A stretch of 64,000 nucleotides of DNA from Ramlibacter sp. PS4R-6 (GTDB lineage Bacteria > Pseudomonadota > Gammaproteobacteria > Burkholderiales > Burkholderiaceae_C): NCBI RefSeq assembly GCF_037572775.1, contig NZ_JBBHKA010000001.1:186001-250000 (forward strand), given 5' to 3'. A model generated the notes under the pieces. It was not told the origin of the DNA. It was given only the letters and a program-made list of their open reading frames with translations, and ran no database searches. Positions 60,052 through 64,000 of this stretch are shown one piece after another (the first letter of the stretch is position 1; every line of letters begins with the position of its first letter). Made by a program: the position numbers and the translations under genes.

Positions 60052-61091
60052 CGGTCCGCCGCGGGTTCCGCTTCGCGGGCGTGGTGGCGGCCGTCGTCGC
60101 ACTGCACGCACTGGTTCTGAACTGGGCCGACGACGCGCTCGACGGCCCGCCGCCGCTGCAGGCGATGGCCGACCCGATGTTCACGCGGCTGCTGCAGCCG
60201 GAAGCCCCTCCCCCAACGCCGGAAGCCGCACCTGTAGCGCCGAAGAAGCGCACGGCCATCGCCGCATCGAACGTGGTCCCGCGCCCGAAACGGGCGGCAT
60301 CCGCGCGGCAGCCGCCCACACCCGAGCCGGAAACCGTCGCCAGCGCCCCGACCCCTGTCCCGGAGCCGCCCGCGGCCGCGGCGTCGGCGCCGGCGGCCGT
60401 CGCCGCCGCATCGGCTGCGTCCGCGCCGATGGGGCCTGCCATGGCCGCCGACAACTGGCCAGCCGACACGCGTGTGTCGTACAAGCTCACCGGCTACTAC
60501 CGCGGCGACCTCATCGGGGATGCGCGCGTGCAGTGGCAGCGCCAGGGCGAGCGCTACCAGGCCCGCGTCGACCTGGACGTCGCCGTCTTCCGCATGACGT
60601 TCCTGAGCCAGGGCGAGGTCGGCAGCGACTCGCTGTTGCCGCGCGCCTACCAGGAGACGACGCCCAACCGCACGCGCGTCGTGCAGATCGGCGCCGACCA
60701 CGTGGTCCTCAACGACGGCCGCAACGTCCCGCGGCCCGCGGACGTCGCGGTGCAGGACACGGCGAGCCAGTTCGTCGAACTGGGGCACCGCTTCGCCACC
60801 GGCAGGGACAAGCTGGTGGCCGGCGGAGTCGTGCAGTTCTGGCTGGCGCGGCCCGGCGGCCTGGACCTGTGGACCTACGACATCGTGGGGCGCGAGCTGC
60901 TCGCGACGCCGCACCTGGGGACCCTGGAGGCGTACCACCTCAAGCCCCGCCCCATCGCCAACCCGCGCGGCAACATCACCTCCGAGATCTGGTTCGCGCC
61001 CTCGCTGCAGTACATGCCGGTGCGCGTGAAGATCAACGTGGGCACCGAGGCGTGGGCCGACCTGATGGTGGACCGGATCGAGCAGCGTTGA
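60030..61091 (+). CDS. DUF3108 envelope protein
   Basis: A 353-residue protein beginning with GTG. One N-terminal membrane helix (FAGVVAAVVALHALVLN) is followed by a Pro/Ala-rich linker (60-135) and a beta-rich C-terminal domain (SYKLTGYYRGDLIGDARVQW, TFLSQGEVGSDSLLPRAYQE, VRVKINVGTEAWADLMVDRI) matching DUF3108. The layout resembles TonB-like spanning proteins. Function unknown, probably outer envelope lipid or polysaccharide handling. Confidence 0.82.
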   Translation: MAGGERLTVRRGFRFAGVVAAVVALHALVLNWADDALDGPPPLQAMADPMFTRLLQPEAPPPTPEAAPVAPKKRTAIAASNVVPRPKRAASARQPPTPEPETVASAPTPVPEPPAAAASAPAAVAAASAASAPMGPAMAADNWPADTRVSYKLTGYYRGDLIGDARVQWQRQGERYQARVDLDVAVFRMTFLSQGEVGSDSLLPRAYQETTPNRTRVVQIGADHVVLNDGRNVPRPADVAVQDTASQFVELGHRFATGRDKLVAGGVVQFWLARPGGLDLWTYDIVGRELLATPHLGTLEAYHLKPRPIANPRGNITSEIWFAPSLQYMPVRVKINVGTEAWADLMVDRIEQR

Positions 61092-61117
61092 GCTTGGGGG
61101 CAACGGACGTTTATCAT
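61088..61117 (+). promoter_or_regulatory. Promoter of helix-turn-helix gene, possibly leaderless
   Basis: TTGAGC (61088-61093), 18 bases, then TATCAT (61112-61117). The expected start point is 7 bases further on, at the ATG of the next gene (61126). The -10 region sits inside a GGACG...CGTCC dyad (61105-61125), suggesting an operator. No ribosome binding site is present. Confidence 0.5.
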
Positions 61118-61125
61118 AGGCGTCC

Positions 61126-61710
61126 ATGCATTCGAAGCCGCGCGACGTCGCGTCGATCCGCCTGGACAACGCCCTGGCGCTGTTCGACGAATTCGTCCGC
61201 AACACGGTCAAGGACCCCGACCTCGCGACCTTGAGGGGGCTGGAGCGCCGATTCGCGGAGCGCCTGCAGATCCAGCCCAGTTACTGGAGCCAGATCAAGA
61301 GCCGGTCGCGCCAGATCGGCGAACGGCTGGCGCGCCAGTTCGAGCAGCTGTCGCACAAACCTTTCGGCTGGATGGACCTGCCCCACGACCCCGGCGGCGC
61401 ACCCGTCCCGGCCCCCACCCAGAGGCCCGCGCCCGTTGCGGCGCCCCCCGCGGACGAGAACCCCAACCTGCCCCGCGACGACGACGAGCGCTTCATCGTC
61501 GGCCTGGTGCTCACCTACTACCGCCGCCATCCCGAGCGCGCCCGCACGCGCCTGCTCGACCTGCTCGGCGAGGTGCTCGTCCCCGCGGCGGCGCCGCCGG
61601 CACCGTCGCCGCCACCCGCCCGAGGCAACTGGCCCGCATCGGGGGAAGACAGCCACACGCTGTGGGAGAAGTCGCAGCAAGGCGTGGCCCCGCTGAAGAA
61701 GAAGCGCTGA
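61126..61710 (+). CDS. Putative helix-turn-helix (XRE/Cro-like) protein
   Basis: A 194-residue protein. Residues 25-80 (GLERRFAERLQIQPSYWSQI, then RQIGERLARQFEQLSHKPFG and WMD) have the layout of an XRE/Cro-type helix-turn-helix with the conserved tail that ends in G-W-M-D. A Pro/Ala-rich linker follows, then a helical segment FIVGLVLTYYRRHPERARTR that may dimerise, and a basic tail. No function is known. Its promoter and that of the region downstream share the ten-base CGTTTATCAT, so it could be autoregulated and control both. The frame, codon use and dyad promoter support a real gene. Confidence 0.7.
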   Translation: MHSKPRDVASIRLDNALALFDEFVRNTVKDPDLATLRGLERRFAERLQIQPSYWSQIKSRSRQIGERLARQFEQLSHKPFGWMDLPHDPGGAPVPAPTQRPAPVAAPPADENPNLPRDDDERFIVGLVLTYYRRHPERARTRLLDLLGEVLVPAAAPPAPSPPPARGNWPASGEDSHTLWEKSQQGVAPLKKKR

Positions 61711-61759
61711 TCCTTGTGGCGCACGCGCCACGCCGAAGCGGCCCTGGCGATAAATCCAG

Positions 61760-61797
61760 CTTGCGCAAGATAATCAATCGTTTATCATTTGCGCAAG
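61760..61797. promoter_or_regulatory. Double TTGCGCAA palindrome around a promoter-like core
   Basis: CTTGCGCAAG (61760-61769) and TTGCGCAAG (61789-61797), about 28 bases apart centre to centre, with GATAA and TTATC inside making one larger imperfect inverted repeat. CGTTTATCAT (61779-61788) repeats the -10 region of the upstream HTH gene. Likely an operator. Confidence 0.5.
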
Positions 61798-62009
61798 TCG
61801 GACGGGCCGCGCCTTTCCGATGACGCCCTCCGATCCACCCCGCACGCATTGCATGACCGCCCACTGCCTGACCTCGAAGCAAGTCGCGAACGCCGCCTCC
61901 CGGCGCGCCGCCGCATCGCTTCCGGTTGCAGGCCGACGTCGAGCCATGCGCGCACTGACCACCACGGGCGCCGCGCCCCCGCCACGCTGAAACCCAGCGA
62001 CGCGATGCG

Positions 62010-62040
62010 CGGCCCGTGGTTGACAGCCCCGGGCCGTTTT
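62010..62040 (+). terminator. Terminator-like hairpin in leader (attenuator or small-RNA end)
   Basis: CGGCCCG (62010-62016) pairs with CGGGCCG (62030-62036) over a 13-base loop, followed by TTTT and TTTC two bases later. It lies 50 bases before the 97-residue gene, so transcripts entering from 61790 could stop or continue here. Confidence 0.45.
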
Positions 62041-62090
62041 GCTTTCTGGCCCCGCAGTTTCCTCGAGAGAAAACCAACAGGAGAAAAGAC

Positions 62091-62384
62091 ATGACGAGAA
62101 CGATGCCCTGGGGTCCGAGCGGATCGGCCCCGCCCCTGGCGGCCACGCTGCTGAACATCCTCGCCGCCGTGCTGCGCAAGGCGAGCGTGCTGCTCGAAGG
62201 CCGCGCCGCCCGCGTGGCGCAGGCGGCGCAGGCCGAGGCGCTCGCCGCCGCGGAAGAACTGCTGGCCGCGAGCACGGACACCGTGGAATTCCACGCGTAC
62301 CACCGCGACGCCGGCGCGCCCGAAGGTGCGCTGTACGTCAACGGCGAGCTGGTGGGTTTCGTGTCCGGCGTCAGCCGGCTGTGA
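62091..62384 (+). CDS. Small hypothetical protein
   Basis: A 97-residue protein with a central Ala-rich helix (RAARVAQAAQAEALAAAEEL) and a short beta end (FHAYHRDAGAPEGALYVNGE). The AACAGGAGAAAAGAC ribosome site before the ATG is among the strongest in the window. A strong terminator ends the unit. No family is recognised. It could be a regulator of or a target for the upstream helix-turn-helix protein. Confidence 0.65.
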   Translation: MTRTMPWGPSGSAPPLAATLLNILAAVLRKASVLLEGRAARVAQAAQAEALAAAEELLAASTDTVEFHAYHRDAGAPEGALYVNGELVGFVSGVSRL

Positions 62385-62400
62385 AGGCCCCCGAAGCGGG

Positions 62401-62435
62401 AAGGCCGGGAGCGATCCCGGCCTTCTTTTTTTTTT
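62401..62435 (+). terminator. Rho-independent terminator
   Basis: AAGGCCGGGA, loop GCGA, TCCCGGCCTT, then C and a run of ten T. A perfect 10-base-pair stem with a U-tract right behind, 16 bases after the 97-residue gene. The clearest intrinsic terminator in the window. Confidence 0.95.
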
Positions 62436-62443
62436 GGGGCCGC

Positions 62444-62917
62444 CTACTTCTTGCCCGCGGCTTCGCGTTCCTTCTTGACCTTCTCGATGTCGTCCTGCAG
62501 GTACGCCGTCTCGGCGCACTTCTCGCGGAACGCGGTGAAGTCCGTCTCGATCTTCGCGCGGTCGGCGTTGAAGGTTTCCTGGGCCACGCGGTGCGCTTCC
62601 ACTTCCTGCTTGAACGCGCGCTCCTTGCGCTCGAAGCGCGCGCGGCGGCCCGAGCCGGTGGCGTTCATGTCTTCGGCCACGCGCTGGGCCTCCTCGTTGA
62701 TTTCCTTGGCCTGGGCGTTGAACGCCTCGCCCGCCTTGACGAGCTTCTCGCTGCGTTCCTTCAGGCCTTTCTGGCGCGCTTCGATGTCGTCCTGCGTGTT
62801 CAGGCACGCGCGCAGTTCGTCGATGGTTCCCGTGCGCTTGCCGGAGGCTTGCTGCGCGCCGGCGCCAAGGGAGAGCGTCGCGGCCAGCGCGACGAGGGTG
62901 AGGGACAGCTTGTTCAT
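62444..62917 (-). CDS. Exported coiled-coil protein of unknown function
   Basis: A 157-residue protein with a signal peptide (KLSLTLVALAATLSLGAGAQ) and a mature part almost entirely charged coiled coil (ARQKGLKERSEKLVKAGEAF, ARFERKERAFKQEVEAHRVA), with one Cys pair (ELRACLNTQ and FREKCAETA) able to form a disulfide. Probably periplasmic, perhaps a chaperone or structural factor of Skp/OmpH-like build; not recognised as a known family. Confidence 0.68.
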   Translation of the reverse strand: MNKLSLTLVALAATLSLGAGAQQASGKRTGTIDELRACLNTQDDIEARQKGLKERSEKLVKAGEAFNAQAKEINEEAQRVAEDMNATGSGRRARFERKERAFKQEVEAHRVAQETFNADRAKIETDFTAFREKCAETAYLQDDIEKVKKEREAAGKK

Positions 62918-62975
62918 GTTGGTCGGGGCTCGTGGCCCGGTGGTTGGGGGATGCCCCGGTCGGGGCCGGGCGAAA

Positions 62976-64000
62976 CTATAACTTGCGCTTGTCGATGACG
63001 CGCTTGGCCTTGCCGAGGCTGCGCTCGACGCCGCCCGACGCGCGCAACTCGATCCGGGCCGAGCTGCCGATGTAGGCCTTCACCTCGTGGGCGAGCTGGG
63101 CCGCGGCGCCCTTCGCGGCGTCGCTTTCCGGGTCACCATCCGCGCGGACTTCCACCGCGACGGTCAGCTCGTCCAGGGCGCCGTCGCGCGTGAGGATGCA
63201 CACGTAATGCGGCGCGAGCTCCGGTCGCTTGAGGATGAGCTCCTCGATCTGCGTGGGGAACACGTTGACGCCGCGCACGATCATCATGTCGTCGCTGCGG
63301 CCGGTGATCTTCTCCATGCGCCGCATGGTGCGGGCCGTGCCGGGCAGCAGCCGCGTGAGGTCGCGCGTGCGGTAGCGAATGATGGGCAGCGCCTCCTTGG
63401 TGAGGCTCGTGAAGACCAGTTCGCCGAGTTCGCCGTCCTTCACCGGCCGGCCCGTCTCGGGGTCGACGATCTCGGGGTAGAAGTGGTCCTCCCAGACCGT
63501 CGGGCCGTCCTTGGTTTCGATGCACTCGTTGGCCACGCCCGGCCCCATCACTTCCGACAGGCCGTAGATGTCGACCGCGTCCATGTTCATGCGCTGCTCG
63601 ATCGCCATGCGCATGTCGTTGGTCCACGGCTCGGCGCCGAAGATGCCCACGCGCAGCGAGGTCTGCCGCGGGTCCAGGCCCTGGCGCTCGAACTCCTCGG
63701 CGATGGCCAGCATGTAGCTGGGCGTGACCATGATGATGTCGGGCCGGAAGTCGGTGATCAATTGCACCTGGCGTTCGGTCTGTCCGCCACCGAAGGGCAC
63801 GACAGTCAGGCCCAGCCGCTCGGCGCCGTAGTGCGCGCCGAGGCCGCCGGTGAACAGGCCGTAGCCGTAGCTCACGTGCACCAGGTCGCCCGGCATCGCG
63901 CCCGACGCGCGGATGCTGCGCGCCATCACGGTCGCCCAGGTGTCGATGTCGTTCTTCGTGTAGCCGACCACCGTCGGCTTGCCCGTGGTGCCGCTGGACG
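62976..64000 (-). CDS. paaK: Phenylacetate-CoA ligase, N-terminus cut off by window edge
   Basis: The last 341 residues of an adenylate-forming ligase of the PaaK type, activating phenylacetate to phenylacetyl-CoA. The ATP motif SSGTTGKPTVVGYT is at the window edge. Further features are HVSYGYGLFTGGLGAHYGAE, DIYGLSEVMGPGVANEC, IIRYRTRDLTRLLPGTARTM, MMIVRGVNVFPTQIEELIL and a C-terminal catalytic Lys in LGKAKRVIDKR. Its neighbour on the 5' side lies outside the window. The thiolase at 11.5 kb is too far to be in the same unit. Confidence 0.92.
   Translation of the reverse strand, partial: SSGTTGKPTVVGYTKNDIDTWATVMARSIRASGAMPGDLVHVSYGYGLFTGGLGAHYGAERLGLTVVPFGGGQTERQVQLITDFRPDIIMVTPSYMLAIAEEFERQGLDPRQTSLRVGIFGAEPWTNDMRMAIEQRMNMDAVDIYGLSEVMGPGVANECIETKDGPTVWEDHFYPEIVDPETGRPVKDGELGELVFTSLTKEALPIIRYRTRDLTRLLPGTARTMRRMEKITGRSDDMMIVRGVNVFPTQIEELILKRPELAPHYVCILTRDGALDELTVAVEVRADGDPESDAAKGAAAQLAHEVKAYIGSSARIELRASGGVERSLGKAKRVIDKRKL

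Larger units (their letters stand above)
61711..62090 (+). other. 380-base non-coding stretch with promoter, dyad and leader hairpin
   Basis: No gene is supported here. It holds an AT-rich patch near 61750-61790 in otherwise very GC-rich DNA, two palindromes (TTGCGCAA) flanking a TATCAT -10-like box, and a terminator-like hairpin near 62010. Short open frames on both strands have no ribosome site. It may be a long 5' leader for the 97-residue gene or encode a small RNA. Confidence 0.55.

Noticed and set aside
61774-61965. 63-codon minus-strand frame in the same stretch
   Set aside because: No ribosome site, overlaps the dyad, and the translation has no family or signal features.
61820-61990. 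56-codon plus-strand frame in the leader stretch
   Set aside because: No ribosome binding site and composition like random GC-rich DNA; it would have to be translated within a stretch that looks regulatory.
62930-62975. GC-rich hairpin after paaK as terminator
   Set aside because: Stem of only five pairs (GCCCC/GGGGC) with no U-run; not distinguishable from the background of this GC-rich sequence.

Overview
The window is very GC-rich, densely packed bacterial chromosome with no sign of phage, insertion sequences, CRISPR or plasmid functions. Gene content and gene pairs point to a betaproteobacterium of the order Burkholderiales, most likely family Comamonadaceae (Ramlibacter/Variovorax-like). 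Pointers include a DUF2244 gene beside coxB, a pilGHIJ-chpA cluster, a pyrR-pyrB-pyrC' operon, rubredoxin/thiD-like/hemL, dusB-fis-purH and a TMAO-less aerobic cytochrome set. The assignment is inference from gene order and protein character, not from a marker gene.

Layout. 0-7 kb: 3' part of a coxB-DUF2244 unit, a BioC-like protein that lacks the usual SAM loop, comF, trmL, a MaoC hydratase, an orphan ParA and a kefF/kefC-like pair. 7-11 kb: a large PAS/histidine kinase/REC/REC/HPt hybrid followed by a small stand-alone PAS protein that looks like a copy of the kinase's first PAS domain. 11-17.6 kb: TauE-thiolase, DUF1841, cytochrome c4, then a tight moxR-small membrane protein-GNAT-VWA-methyltransferase operon. 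17.5-27 kb is the most accessory-looking part: a RimK-type ATP-grasp protein, a GMC oxidoreductase with a Tat-exported small subunit and a large exported protein of unknown function, a sulfotransferase running into tRNA-Arg(CCU), a putative six-hairpin lipoprotein and a CBM60-like/DUF4214 protein. 27-33 kb: the algH-ruvX-pyrR-pyrB-pyrC'-plsC operon, opposite a photolyase. 33-43 kb: the Pil-Chp chemosensory operon that controls type IV pili. 43-53.7 kb: rubredoxin, thiD-like kinase, hemL, purH, fis, dusB, a YqaA-like membrane protein, a GH8 lipoprotein, four small lipoproteins and ychF. 53.7-61 kb: a 7TM/degenerate GGDEF protein, MOSC protein, UbiH-family monooxygenase, dsbC, M61 peptidase and a DUF3108 protein. 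61-64 kb: a helix-turn-helix-like protein, a roughly 380-base non-coding stretch with dyads and a terminator-like hairpin, a 97-residue orphan, a coiled-coil periplasmic protein and the 3' end of a phenylacetate-CoA ligase.

How the parts work together. Most genes are housekeeping: pyrimidine, purine, haem and tRNA modification, oxidative folding and aerobic respiration. Many neighbours overlap by 1-4 bases, so translational coupling is the rule. PilG, PilH, PilI, PilJ and ChpA form one signalling pathway. The pyr genes probably make a pseudomonad-type aspartate carbamoyltransferase, whose dihydroorotase-like partner has lost its zinc ligands. The carbohydrate-related secreted proteins at 21-27 kb and 49 kb suggest an organism that handles extracellular polysaccharide. 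The places most worth a second look are the 17.5-27 kb block, the 61-62.4 kb regulator/leader region, and several family members with altered active sites (PyrC', the ThiD-like kinase, the BioC-like protein and the degenerate GGDEF).
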